From: Saccoglossus kowalevskii | Taxonomy: Eukaryota; Hemichordata; Enteropneusta; Harrimaniidae | DNA length: 64,000 nucleotides | NCBI RefSeq assembly: GCF_000003605.2 | Contig: NW_003152253.1 | Span: 295,774 to 359,773, forward strand | Direction of reading: 5' to 3' | Translations under genes and position numbers: made by a program | In this document: positions 1 through 12,900 of the stretch, piece after piece | How positions within the stretch are numbered: position 1 is the first letter of the stretch | Layout: the number at the start of each line of letters is the position of its first letter | The notes under the pieces: generated by a model | What the model saw: the letters and a program-made list of their open reading frames with translations, nothing else | Database searches by the model: none | What the model was told of the DNA's origin: nothing

Positions 1-181
1 TATCAGAATTAATACACACATCGTGTACTTTATTCGGGATATCGTTGTTGTAAATTTTCGACAGCACACTGTTAATTCAATTTAATTGGTCTTCAATAGA
101 ACTGTCAACAATTAACATACCAGCAGACACATTTATATATTTATTAACATTTATAATTTATACAATATTCGCTAGTTTCAA

Positions 182-300
182 GGTAAAGCGCTCAGAAGTC
201 CAGCACAATCATGTGAATAAACAATGTATTTTACACTAGTTGTATACGTCGTTGTGGGTCCTGTATCGAGCACCACGGTGCAACGACTGTAGCGATTTAA
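182..300. repeat. Short dispersed repeat, family B copy 1
   Basis: About 120 bases sharing a core (spaced blocks near ACAATGTATTTTACAC and TTGTATACGTCG) with copies near 28.1, 50.2 and 57.4 kb. The ends are more diverged than in the 28.1 kb copy, and only part of the terminal inverted repeat is visible. It is probably a small non-autonomous DNA element whose better copies end in CCCTTTAA or similar. Confidence 0.55.
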
Positions 301-1582
301 GTCAAAATGAATACGCATACACAACACGTATCGATTATCATTTTTAAACACAACGATCGATATTTGAAGTGTATTGAACAAACAATGAATGTGTCTCTAA
401 AACTGTGAGTATATTTAAATTTATCTCGACTAAGGGTATTTCTTTAACCCGTATCAGTGAGTACGTTTTTGAAAAAAAGTCACTAATCACCTTGTACGGG
501 TCAAACTCGTAACTTTGCAATGATTTTTTTGTTCTAAACAAAATGTATTCGTTGGGTGTAATTTTTTTTATAAACTATATATGTGACATGTACGTTATGG
601 GCGGGAAAGCAGATATCAATGTATTCAGCTATATAACAAATATTCCATTGATTTATTCTAATTAAATAGTTTCGATATCACTCCCCCAATCTAATTTGTC
701 TTTGTAATCAATATGTCTGTTTAGTGTTAACTATTGACATAACGACAAATATGTCAACATTACATATATCTATAACATTAGGGTTTTGTTATTTAAAATA
801 CTCTACAATGTTCGGTAGTTTTAAGTCAAGTCAAAGTAAAGTCGCATACACAAGAACTATTGATTCGCAATCTCATTGTTGTTGTTTTTTTATTTAAAAA
901 TATATATACAATGTTATACGTTATTGACTTTAACACAGATATCAATTCATTCAACCTAATTAAACCACATGTTTTCTCGGCTTGAACTGTAGTTTAGAAA
1001 AGTTATGAGCTGTGTTTCTTGATTATTGATTAAGGCCGTTATTGTAAAAAAAAAAACACTAATCGCCAGCATGATGTTTTACTTCAATCTACATTGTGCA
1101 ATACATCAGCTATAGGCAGCAACATTATATGAAGAGGGTAACCCCATAATATCATTAATAGTATTAAAAGAGTTAAAACGGTTCGAAACAAATGAAAATT
1201 ACTACACGAGTTCAACACATCTCATAATGGAGGGTTGAGAATTTGATATCCGGTTTATCCCATGTATTTATTTCGCAGCTGCTAAAGGCTGAAAACTAAC
1301 TTAGAGATCGTTTGTGGGCGCGTCAGCATTCAAGACATCATCGAGCGTTCTGGCTCATTTGCAAAATCGATCGGTGTGCGTTAACGTAGATTACCGTTAG
1401 TTTATCCTATTGGTATTAAGAAATATAGTTATTTCTGGTTTAGGAGATGTATTGATTACGTAATTACTAATTTGTGTGTGCTTTCAAACAGTTGCCGTGT
1501 CACAGTCCGTGACAATTCGTCACTAGACATGGGTGAAACAAATGTATGTGCGTGGAGAAATAAAGGTTGGGAGAATTTGAAA

Positions 1583-1590
1583 TGACGTCA
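1583..1590. promoter_or_regulatory. Perfect CRE palindrome (TGACGTCA)
   Basis: A full cAMP-response-element palindrome lies 12 bases before a TTTATATCA stretch that resembles a TATA element. It is about 1.9 kb upstream of the start codon of the nAChR gene on the same strand. A role as promoter is only a suggestion; an 8-mer of this kind can occur by chance, and CRE-like sites are also seen near 54.77 kb. Confidence 0.25.
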
Positions 1591-2180
1591 TGTATGCGGC
1601 TTTATATCACATGTCTGAAACTACCAGAAATATTCGAATTAATTGTTAATAAATCAAGTTATATTTTGTAAAACCACCAATATTTTGAGATATTAGCTTA
1701 TTCACCAACAGTTACCCATGATGTCAAATGGCCGATCTGTGTCCATGGACAAATCAGATTACCGGTATTTATATTACGTAGTATATAGACCATTATTACA
1801 CAAATTTATTACACTGAACTGCAAGGATAAATATTATTATTCCTCAAGTATGAAACAGTCAATGTTATTGAGCAAAAGCAGTCACATAATATTGGCCTCT
1901 CCCAGCGTATTTCTTGCAAATAACTAATAATAATTTTGTGTGTTACTGGCCACTGATGTCATGACATCCGGGACACACAGATTGTTGCAGACGATAGCAA
2001 AATAAGTTGCACTTTCCGAAGCGTGTTTGCACTGATGAATAATTCTGATTTCAACTTAGAACGTTTGTTTTTTTGCTGACAGTTTTACCTCGCTTACTAC
2101 CTCGTTGTTTCCCTTTGGGATAATAAAATAGTTATTGTTCTTGGCTTTGGCCAATATTACGATTCGTTATCCCCACCGAC

Positions 2181-2226
2181 CCCAAGTGGCTGTTTTTGGT
2201 CTCAGCCAAAATAACTGCCACTTGGG
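2181..2226. repeat. 46-base imperfect inverted repeat (hairpin)
   Basis: The stretch begins CCCAAGTGGC and ends GCCACTTGGG, and the inner arms (GTTTTTGG and CCAAAATAAC) also pair, leaving a loop of a few bases. It is a strong hairpin in AT-rich DNA. It could be a tiny MITE remnant or a structured RNA element. No gene is nearby. Confidence 0.6.
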
Positions 2227-3063
2227 AACGATAATTACAGATATCGTCCCTCATGATTTGGGGGGGGGGGGGCTAATAACAGTGTAATATAATATAAAAC
2301 AGGTAAAGCATTTCACTGTACTTCCAATTAAATGAGTGATAACATTTAAGACATAGTTTATAGTTACTGGGAATGTTATTTATCGGACACACTCCAATCT
2401 TATGCAGAGTGGAGTTCAATAAATTTACCAGATTTTAAAATTATAGTGTGCATTTGCTCAAATAATTTCTCGGCCATTACGATGTTTTTTTTTCACGTGA
2501 AAAACATATCCACGGTTAACTTAAATGATGGATAGAATTTGATTGATAGAATGCACGTTTTAAATTCTAAAGAAGTAGTTTTCGTCATGTTTGTTACGAG
2601 ACAGTTCAGTGAGTCAATGCTCCCGGGGAATGTCATCTGAATTACACATACAGTTGTTGTCGCTGTAAACTAATTCTCTAGTGTTGTAGACGTGCTGCAA
2701 ATGTATTAGAAGTTAGTCGTTCGAATACTCGCAGTATCCCCATATTTCTATAGTTTATATTCATTCAAATATTAAAAGCACACTCTCGTTGTCAAACGTT
2801 GATTATTTTCATCAAAATTGGATTTCGTCGTCTTATAAATTGGTGTCGCACTTTTATGTGCCAGATACTCTCGTTACGCTATAGAGATTTTGACAATGCA
2901 ATATGTAGCGACGACGTTTGTCGAGTAGTGGGTGTTTTGAGTTATTCGTTTATTTTAATATCCCAAGAGAACAACTAATTTGTTTCGACAGTATTCTTTG
3001 TTGTTGTTTTGTCTGTGCTCAAAACCAGAGAGTGTATATTTTGGCTGCAGAATAATCTGCGCC

Positions 3064-3180
3064 GTTTGAAACGAGAGGGTCGTCACCTGCTGCGCTCACG
3101 CGGGAATTGAGTCCCAAGCGACGATAACAAGATTTGTGTTGATAAACAATGATTTACCCACAATCCAGTGCGCTGGCAAC
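3064..3180. repeat. B-like short repeat (GTCGTCACC end)
   Basis: It opens with GAGGGTCGTCACC, like the inverted-repeat end at 23.17 kb, and contains GAGTCCCAAGCGACGATAAC and AAACAATG blocks that resemble the interior of the family B copies. The opposite end is not clear. It lies about 350 bases upstream of the first coding exon of the nAChR gene. Confidence 0.35.
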
Positions 3181-3533
3181 CATGAATGCGAGTTATAATC
3201 TGTCCGCCATTTGCACTAAATGCCGACTTTGACTCTTTAGTGTCAAGCAATGTTTTTCATAAATACGTAGAGTTAAACCTTCTGTACGCGCAATAAGTAA
3301 GGTCACAATCGTTGTTATTATGGGACGCATATTCCGCACATGCGCGGCACGACGACCACCCATAACCATTTGGCACATAGTATCAGCGAATCGTGTAGAC
3401 GATTATTGCAATGTATTATACTACATTATATTTTATATTGCGGCTGCGATTTTCTCATACAAGTATTATGTTTTACAATTCACAGGAGTTTTCAATAACA
3501 TATTCAACATACCAGGACAAGTCAGTATTAACG

Positions 3534-3597
3534 ATGAAGACAAAGTATGTTGTTGTGGCTCTATTGGTTTATCTTGAAATACACATCTACGTCGGAG
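3534..3597 (+). CDS. nAChR 1 exon 1: signal peptide
   Basis: It encodes MKTKYVVVALLVYLEIHIYVG followed by one base, then a GTACGT donor. The stretch has a basic start and a hydrophobic core, as expected for a signal peptide. The frame is open upstream to an ATG at 3411, but the ATG at 3534 places the hydrophobic segment at the N-terminus and is preferred. The phase 1 end matches exon 2, 8.1 kb away. Confidence 0.8.
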
Positions 3598-6500
3598 GTA
3601 CGTCATAGTTATTTAAATTTCATTTTATACTATGCCTAACAGTTCCCGCCCTCCTAAAATCGGTGTACTGTTCGAAACAGAGAGGTTTGTCAGTTTATTG
3701 ATATCATGAGCCATCTAACAGAACAGTTCGGATTGGCATATTAGTTACCCAGCGACAAAAAATAAATTCGAACTGTTGATAAAAAATCGCCGAACGCAAT
3801 ATCATTCTGGTATTCTCGGTATTCGTCGCTACGGCGCCTCAGAGCAATTCCGGTTTATTTAGGAAATACGCTGCTAGTGGATTTTTTGTTCTTAATTTAT
3901 GGAAGATCAATTGCATATTGGGAAATCATACAACATGCCGAGTTTCATCTTTTATTGTATTTCTTCTAACCGATGGCAATCCATCTGGTGAGATCAATGG
4001 GCCACAGATATAAAAAAACGGTGTATCAATAGAAAAAGAAAAATTAAACTACACTTTATCATGTAAACATACTAATTAGTCCCATTACAAGCCCCGAAGA
4101 CCGCCTTGATGTACAGAAGGAGTGGTATTATCATTTAAGAAAGCAATTCTAAAACTTGGAGGAGTAAGAATATTAGTGTGTGTACATGTCTGCAAATGCG
4201 TTAAATTTATACAATGGTTGCATCTGTATGTCGATTTCAATTTGGTCAACCCGATGTATTTTTCAGTACAGTTTAGACATAAACTAAAACATGTTTACGA
4301 ATTGCCCGATTTTATTGAAATGTATCACATGAACCTTATATTGCGGGTTATCAATATACTTCACATTAAATTGATTTGGCATTAAATCCAGTACCACTTA
4401 CGGCGACTATTTCATTTGTATTCGTTCTGCCATACGATCCTCTAAAACCCAATTTAATTTTACCGGGCGTATTCTTTTTATAGTCGATCCAACTGAAATA
4501 GAAATGCAGTAAAAGCAAAATTGAAAATGTATCTTTTGTATTTTGCGCCTGGCGAAGTCTGCTACATTCACGCAGAAACGACCTACAATAAACATATACT
4601 GTTTACCTATTGAACAATTGAAAATACTCTTACTAATCGCCGCTCTTTGATGAACACCTAAATCAACAATGTTACCGATATAAAAATATTTCGAAAAAAA
4701 AAATGATGCCGAGTATTACTAAAAAGACGCATGTTTTACTGAATGCGAATACTAGATACTGTGAATACATTTCTGGATCTGTTCCTAGAAACATTTGGAA
4801 ATAATTATAATAAAACATGGATCGCATGAATTCTGTAATTCGACGCTTCTTTTATCTATATGATTACAGATCTGTGTGTCTTCTTAGGGGGTTATATGCG
4901 GTCGTGGGTACCCACTTTCCTACATAAAAAGATTTGTTTATTTTGTTGTAATTATATTAAAATGATATCGGAGTATTGTTAGTATTTCATATGGACATAT
5001 ACTTGAAACAGTGGGTGCCAAATACTGCTTGATTCATAATTAACAACAAAGCATGTATGCTTCTCGTATGAGAGAGTATCATGTGAACATTTATACTGAG
5101 TGTTGGCGAAAAACTCGTTTAGTACGTTCAAATTAAATGTAATTATTGATCTCTAAATATGTTACCCAATTGACTGACATTTTTAGTATAAATCAAGTTC
5201 GAAGGTGCTACGAAATTAAAGCACCAATTACATATATGGTGAACATTTATATATGAAATCATATGAAATGTTACTAATATTGACTCCCAGTGGGCCAGAT
5301 TGTATATCTTCATCAACTATACGCTTAAGAAATTCTTAGAAATTTAACCACAAGCTGACTAAATCTTAACAATTTTTAAAGCTAGTCGTTTTCCACAGAA
5401 CCCTTGGTGTAATAGATTGAATCGAAACGAAATTAGAGGCACGTTTACGAACATATAAACAAAGATCACGAACAAGTATATGTACCCCATCACAGTGTAC
5501 CACATAAAACTGTTCTTTGACAATTTCTGGTCTTCTATTGTATGTTGTTTACCTAAGAAAGTCAAACATGTAGCAGATATTCATATATTCGTTGAGATTT
5601 ATTTGTTCATGATCTTAAACAACCGAAACAGAAGCGAATGTGTATAGCGTATGATTGGAGGCCGCGTTGCAGCTCTCAAACAAGTCATATATTTGTATAC
5701 AAACTAGATACGGACATTTAATTTTAATCACCGTGTTTTACTCTACATCACTGATTGCTGTTATTGTGTCATGCATTTCAAGCAGCCACACTATCTATGT
5801 CTTATTTATTGAGTAAGATGATATTCATTGAAGATATGTTCATCAACATGTTAGTAGACAGTCTTCATAAAATGTTGTGGATAGTAGTATATAGCTCGAA
5901 GTTTATATGGTATTCTTGTGTTTTTTTTGTTTTTTTGGTGTTTTTTTCTAATCGTGTTCTAATATTCAATGGTGCATTGGGTTGGCCTGAAATCCCCTAC
6001 CGCGTTCGAAAGCAGCATAGAACCTTAATGTAACGTCACGTGTGCATTTTTGATGGGACTGTATTGAGTACCCACAAGACCCAACTCACCGTCCACGAAT
6101 CATTGAACAAGAGTTTTGCCCTGAATGTTTACTGTCGTTAGTACAGAAAGTGGTGACTTGTTCCAAACAGTCAACGGCTGAAATAAAGGTTGTTCTCTTT
6201 CTAGTGTGAAGTTATATAAACTGTTTAGCTGTTTACCGTTTACTTTGGCCATATTTTAGAATACTAGTATACAATAACCGAATGATTGGATTGATAGCGT
6301 TGGATGTAACACCCATTGAATACTTTCAATGTCACCCAATAGCAATCCATGTCATATTTATTTTCACAAAAAACGAAAAATATTAATGATTTATAATATC
6401 ACATTTTTTATAGGATTCGAGGAACTGTATGTTTGCCACAATAGCAAATTTAAATATTGTCGGAAGTTTAATACATCATTCGTCCGTTTTGGTTTAAAAT

Positions 6501-9500
6501 CGCACACATATATATACATCCCTTCTTAAGTCACCTTCAAAGCTATATATCAGTACTCGTACAATGGTTTTCTCGAAGAACTGCTTGGCGATTTCTCGCA
6601 TTACATTTAAAAGACATGGACAGTTTTCGTGGAAGATCGGTAAACATGTAAATCCCTAGAACTATGAATGATTAAACTATTCGAAACCTGACAAGGTACT
6701 GTATACAATATTTGAGAAGCCCATACCTGTAAGCAAATGATATTCAGACAACTAAGCATACGCGTCAGATGTAATAGTATTTTCAACGCTATAATAAAAA
6801 CTTTCCGTTTTCAACATTGTGAAATTCTTTCGTTTTTGGGGAAAAAACTCCGAAAATGATTTCGAAAAGAAAATTCAGAATTTTATATTAAAAATCACAA
6901 AAAGTATTACCTAAAGGTATTATTATGCACCCATAAATAATTTTCATAATTACCGATTCCACAAGAATATTACAGAAAAAAATTGCTACATTCTTTAAAT
7001 TTTTGCCTGTTATTTGTCTTGAATAATAAATGAAAGAAGCTGAATGAAATTACATCCAGTGTGATACATGTTCATTTTTTGAACACATTATCGTGAATTA
7101 AAATGTAGTTTCGACAGTCGAAAAATTAAATTCATTGTATGAAAAAAAGCACTTATTATTTTATCGAACTGATATTAATAAGTTACTTTGTGTGCTGCAG
7201 AAATAACGCTTTTATGTCTTGGCAAATCACAGTCCAAAAAGATCATACACGTGCAAGACCAGACAACAATAATAAAACGCACATACGCACTGCACCTATT
7301 TTAGCATCCAACTTTTGAATTTTTCACAGTCTCATAAAACAAATACTGATACACGAGTGCTCATGCAAAAATCACCACCAAAAGACAATACTGGGATAAT
7401 AATGCAGGTATTTAGTTAGCAAAAATTAATTCTATTAATTAAAAATCACGGTTGATATGCAGACAATGCAGAAGGGTGTTTATAATGCCACGATCAACCC
7501 CCACCCGAGAGATTGCAATTGGCAAATAACAAGCTGAACATGTAGATATAACCTTAATGTAGCGGTTAAGTGGGATCGATAGAAAATCTTTTGATTTGTT
7601 CAGCTTTGTCAACATCGATACTAGTGTGCTTGTACGAGAGATGAGGAATACGATGTCAAAAGTGCTACCCATTACTAAAATTGCTTCATCTTTTGAACCT
7701 TGCCCGATTGGGGTTGATTCGATTTTTCCAAGTTTTCCTATTGATTAGAAATGCTTTTACTTGGAAAAGTAATTAGTTGTTTTGTAGAACAGTTATCCGA
7801 CCAGAATGTATTGTATACGTAACATATCACACACACACATAAGTATGCTTAGGCATTAACCAATCAAATTGATTTCGGCATTGGTAGCTATTTTAATTAT
7901 TTTTTTTAACTGTAAAATATTGCTTCTTATGAGATAAGTAGTATGTATTTTGTCAAACTAATCATTCCACTATTTTAGTAGTAACGATTTTCATTTTCGG
8001 CTACAAAAACGTATCTCAGATACAGTACATAACTTCTGAACGTGCATTTAGTATGCAAGTGTCGAGTTGTTTATTCTTTTACTATAATTGTTCATGAAAT
8101 TGTTCACAGAAGCAGGATGTGCCAACTCTTGTGGAAATATCTTACGCAGTTATCGAATTGTCGTCTATGATTTGGCCATCTGTATAGTTTTCTGTGTAAT
8201 TTCTACATTGAAGGGTCTTACCACTAATAAGCACAAATGGTTATTATTAATTATTAATGCACAGTGCATTTTTACCTACCTTCTTCCCAGGCTTGTAATT
8301 AATTGACAATCCTGATTTTCAACTGATCTCTAGATTTACTCAATTGTGGGTGCAAAATACAAAATGTTAAAAACGAATCTATTAAGGTAACGCGTATTTA
8401 ATTTTTTTGCTTAGCGCACATATCCCGTTAATTTGTTAATTACATAATTTATTTTCAAAAACAATTTTAGAAATCATATAATTAATCAAGGAAAACACAT
8501 TTATTCGCATAAAAAGATACATTATGTTAATTTTCACCAGAAAAACGAATACATTAGTAAAAACTGCCGGTAAATCGACATCATCCCTGTTGGGAGTTTC
8601 TATTTCTCCGTATTACATATTCAACATTTTTTTTTCTATTTTTGTATGTATCTCTATAATGAGCAATTTTCCTTGTACTAAAGAACTGTTTTTCCTTCAG
8701 TAAATGTTTATTAATGTCGCTGAGTAATGACCAACACTATATGCAGTATCAAATCTGCGGTCTCCAAGCAACGTAACATCTCTAATAAAATTGTTAAGAA
8801 TGTTATCCTAGTTATATATCTCCCACTCATCCCATGCTCTGGAGATATTACTGAAAAAATAATGGTGTTTTTATGCTTGTAATTAGACACTGTTTAAGGT
8901 GTGATGATCTTACAAATAAATATTTCAATGCAGTCGCCAGAAACAGTTGCTTTAATAACTATTTTCGAAAATCAATTGACATTAACATTAACATTTCTCA
9001 AAAGACCCAAATTATAATTAACTTAAACTTGTGTATTGTTGAACTAATAATCAAAATCCTGCTGTTGTGTATTAAGCTTCATAAGCTTCACCAGAACTTG
9101 AAAGACATACAAGAAACTTGCTCAGTATATTCTGACGAGTGGAATTTATAAAATATGAATATTTTTTCAAATACTGCTAAAAGAAACTTTTAGAATATAA
9201 ATCTTAATTATGTTTTTATTTTATTTAAACAATGTTACTCTGTATCGAATACATTCTGTCGCAATTCATTCAATGCAATGGCATTTAACAGTACAAAGTC
9301 CTTTTGGATTTATCAGTGTCTTCAATCTTCAATCAGTACGACATTTTTCATTTCTGAAGCCAAGTGAGATATCTGAAAAAATCTAAATAGATGAAATTAC
9401 TTATATTAGATGAACTAACGAGTCCACACTCAGAGACATGTCTGTACATAATCACAATAAAAGGGTTCACTTGTCATCTGTCATTCAAATATCAGAGTAT

Positions 9501-9931
9501 GTGTTAGGAAAGCATGGAACAATTTAGGTAAGCCTAGATAAGGATAGTCTGACACAATGCACATTACGTTTAAAAGAGTAAATACATGATTGGCAAAGTC
9601 TCACCAGTCAAATTACCAACGCAAGTTGACGTTATTTTAACGTGACTGCCGGCTGCACTGCTGACATACTAAATATACTGATGTTCTATGTTTACAGTTG
9701 ACGCCCATTATACATCTTCTGCCTCATCGTATTCCCTCAATGTACCTGTAATATTTTCAAATATTTATAAATAGTGATTAGGCGTAATCATATTAGAAGT
9801 ATATTGTCGATAGCTATCTGGTAAGTGACTAGGAAAGAAAATAAACAGCAATGTTTATGAGTATTCTATGAGTATTCGCTAAATTTCACCATTCACATAA
9901 CATTAGTTTATTCGATCCGACACAAAGCTGG

Positions 9932-9962
<31 letters not shown>

Positions 9963-12900
9963 GGCGGCAATAACATACCTGGATCTAAAATGTGTGACAT
10001 CACGTAAACACATAGAATCACATAGAAATCACATATCAATTACACAGCAATAACATAGCAGTCACAAATCAATCCCAAAAACATCACATAGCAATCACAA
10101 ATCAATCACAAAAAAATCACACAGCAATTACATATAAATCAATACATATTAAATAGTAATCACAAAGCAATCACAAGGAAATCACATAGCAACAACATAG
10201 CAATCACAGCCAGCACATAGCAATCACTAATCAATCACAAAAAATCACATAGAAATCACATAGCAATTACATAGAAATTATTAAATAGCAATATATCACA
10301 AATCAATCACATAGAAATCACATAGCAATCACAAATCAATCACATAGCAATTACATAGAAATCACAAAGCAATCACAAAGAAATAACATAGAAATCACAT
10401 AGCAATTACATGGAAATCACATAGAAATCACATGGCAATCACATAGAAATCACATAGCAATTACATAGAAATCACATAGAAATCACATAGCATTCACATA
10501 GCAATCAACATGAGTATTTTAGATTCCACAGAGCCGAATAGTCAGACATAGAAGTTATAACTCTAATTGGAACTATGATACCTTCCAGCATTTCTGTTTT
10601 GACATTTGTATTTGCATTTGCCATTGCATTTCTAAGCACACTGCATTATCAATGTTTATACTAACCTTATTGAAATTGTCCCACACATCTAAAATAAATA
10701 GGAGACCCTTTAAGCGTAACCACTTAACATTATAAGGTCAAATTCACTGAATTGTTTTGGGATTTTGCATTTGAAACGATAGATAACTTATTCCCCGGTA
10801 GATAACCTCATTATTCTACATGTTTTGAAACATACATAATATCGCTTGTAATCCGAAAGGTGAATCTTCTCAGAGCATTTATTGACAGTTTTGTGATTGA
10901 AAAATCACCTTTAATCTGCCATTAAGATTAACCTACATCACCTAGATTTATGCGGGAACGTAATTAGTTAGGAACAGTCACACGTCATTTAAACTGTTCT
11001 TGATGTATAAGGCAATATTTCAGAGTTCGCTCATGTCTCTCTTATGTCGTCTGTTTAATCAACTTCTATTTCTATAAAACGACGTTCTTGATTTATAGAT
11101 ACCGCTAGCTCCGTGATTATATTATGTTATTACGGAAAGGGCGCATTCCCATTGGTCGATCAATACCACGTGCTGTCCGTTACGGAAAGGGCGAATTCCC
11201 ATTGGTCGATCAATATCACAGCTGTTCAATCACCAGACGATAACTTGGCAGTGTTCTGTGACATTGGACTAACGTATGAAATGGAATCAAATTAAGCGTG
11301 CATTTGTAATGTTTTACCACATTTGTGAAAAAAATCCTTCATGATTCGCTGACGCTATGATATCCTGGCCATTTTCACTTGCAAAATAAACATGTTTGCA
11401 AAAAGTCGTGTAGTTCGCTAACAGCACGCTCGATATGCCGTTGCACATATTTTGAATTTGTTCGCCATTCGCGGTTTTATAATTGGCTCTGCACTGCTCA
11501 TTACTAGTGGTAATGCGTCCCGTCCGATATTGCACACACTTGTCCGGGTATCACATAATAGCGGCCAACGCGTCGCCCTTTAATCCCTAGGTAGTATGAT
11601 GTGACTTGTGTGCGTTTCTCGTCGTATATAGTAATCGCTTCAAAATTGTATTTTATATAAAAATTACATTCCGTCATATACATTTATAGTTCATGTATAT
11701 TGTAGGTGATTTACCAGTTGCACCCGAAGATATGCTTCTAAAGGATAAGCATATATTTACTAAGGAAGGTACTTACAACCACTTCGTCAGACCTGTTTAC
11801 AACCCAACTGACACACTTCCTGTTAAGTTTGGATTGTCTATAACCCAGCTTCTTGATGTGGTAGGTGTTTTTGTCATTCTGTTTAAACAACTAGTTGGGG
11901 ATTTTGTGCATTAAATCATTGTGTATAAGTTTCCAATGCACAAAACCTCAAATAAAGTGTTGTTTTTGTTCTGTTTTACTCTCGGATACAGATTTGAGAA
12001 TAAATTCAAAGTGTTATATTTCGGTTTTAACGAAATACCCCCTTGCGCACGTTGTATATTTCAACTCTCTTATTTATTTTTTAAAGTACATATTATGATC
12101 AGTTCCTTTCTTTGTCTTAATTCCTCCAGGATGAGAAAAATCAGATTATGACCACGAGCGTTTGGATGAAACAGGTAAGTTTCTGCGCTGGTTGGTATGG
12201 TGGGATAATTTGTCACGTTAGTACTATTCCATGATTGATTTAAATAAATCGCGTGGTGTAAATGCGCCAGTTACGTACTTGCGTTCAACGAGTTCAGTGA
12301 CGGACAGGATGACATTGTATAAGGAGATAACTCAATATACCACAACCCTATATTGAGAAACATGTGAAAAGTAAGGAAGCCCTAATTAGGACTAATTTAG
12401 CCAGGTAATTCCGTACACAAATCAAACCCTAAGACACTGTGTTGTCTCAAGAAATATTATCTGCAACCCTGTGTCCCTAAGATAAAAGGTTTTATAATGT
12501 ATTTTTGTCGAATTTCCGTGTTTGTTACCGAATCCAAAGTGTTATACTCATAACTAATGTAATATTTGGGGAGAAAAGGTTTTCATGCATGCAGCTGTCC
12601 TGAACCAGTTTGCAGTTGATTTGTTACCGATGTTGTCAGGTTAAACATATGCGATAAGCAACACGCCGCAGTCTGGTAATTGACATGTATTCAGATAGCG
12701 GCCTTTTCTTTGGTTACGTCATGCATTGGGTTATTACATTTATGAGACTCAATTGAAAGATTTAAAACCATGCATTAAATATGTATGCGTCATTATATGC
12801 GTTGTTTGATATGACATTGCACTCACATAGTTAACTGAAACTTCAGATCACATATCCGTCCAGTGTTTTTGTTTCCTTGGAAACGGGTTGTTAAACAAGT

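Larger units (their letters stand above)
1..3533. other. Spacer or 5' region upstream of nAChR gene 1
   Basis: No coding exon was recognised on either strand. The open frames here are short and match no family I know. The stretch holds a B-family short repeat near its start, a 46-base hairpin near 2.2 kb, a run of 12 G near 2263 and a second B-like repeat near 3.07 kb. The 5' untranslated region and promoter of the + strand nAChR gene must lie in or before this stretch, but I cannot place the transcription start. Confidence 0.5.

Noticed and set aside
11314-11535. Open frame on the - strand near the tandem 40-base repeats
   Set aside because: No domain, no splice context, and a low-complexity composition. 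Likely chance.
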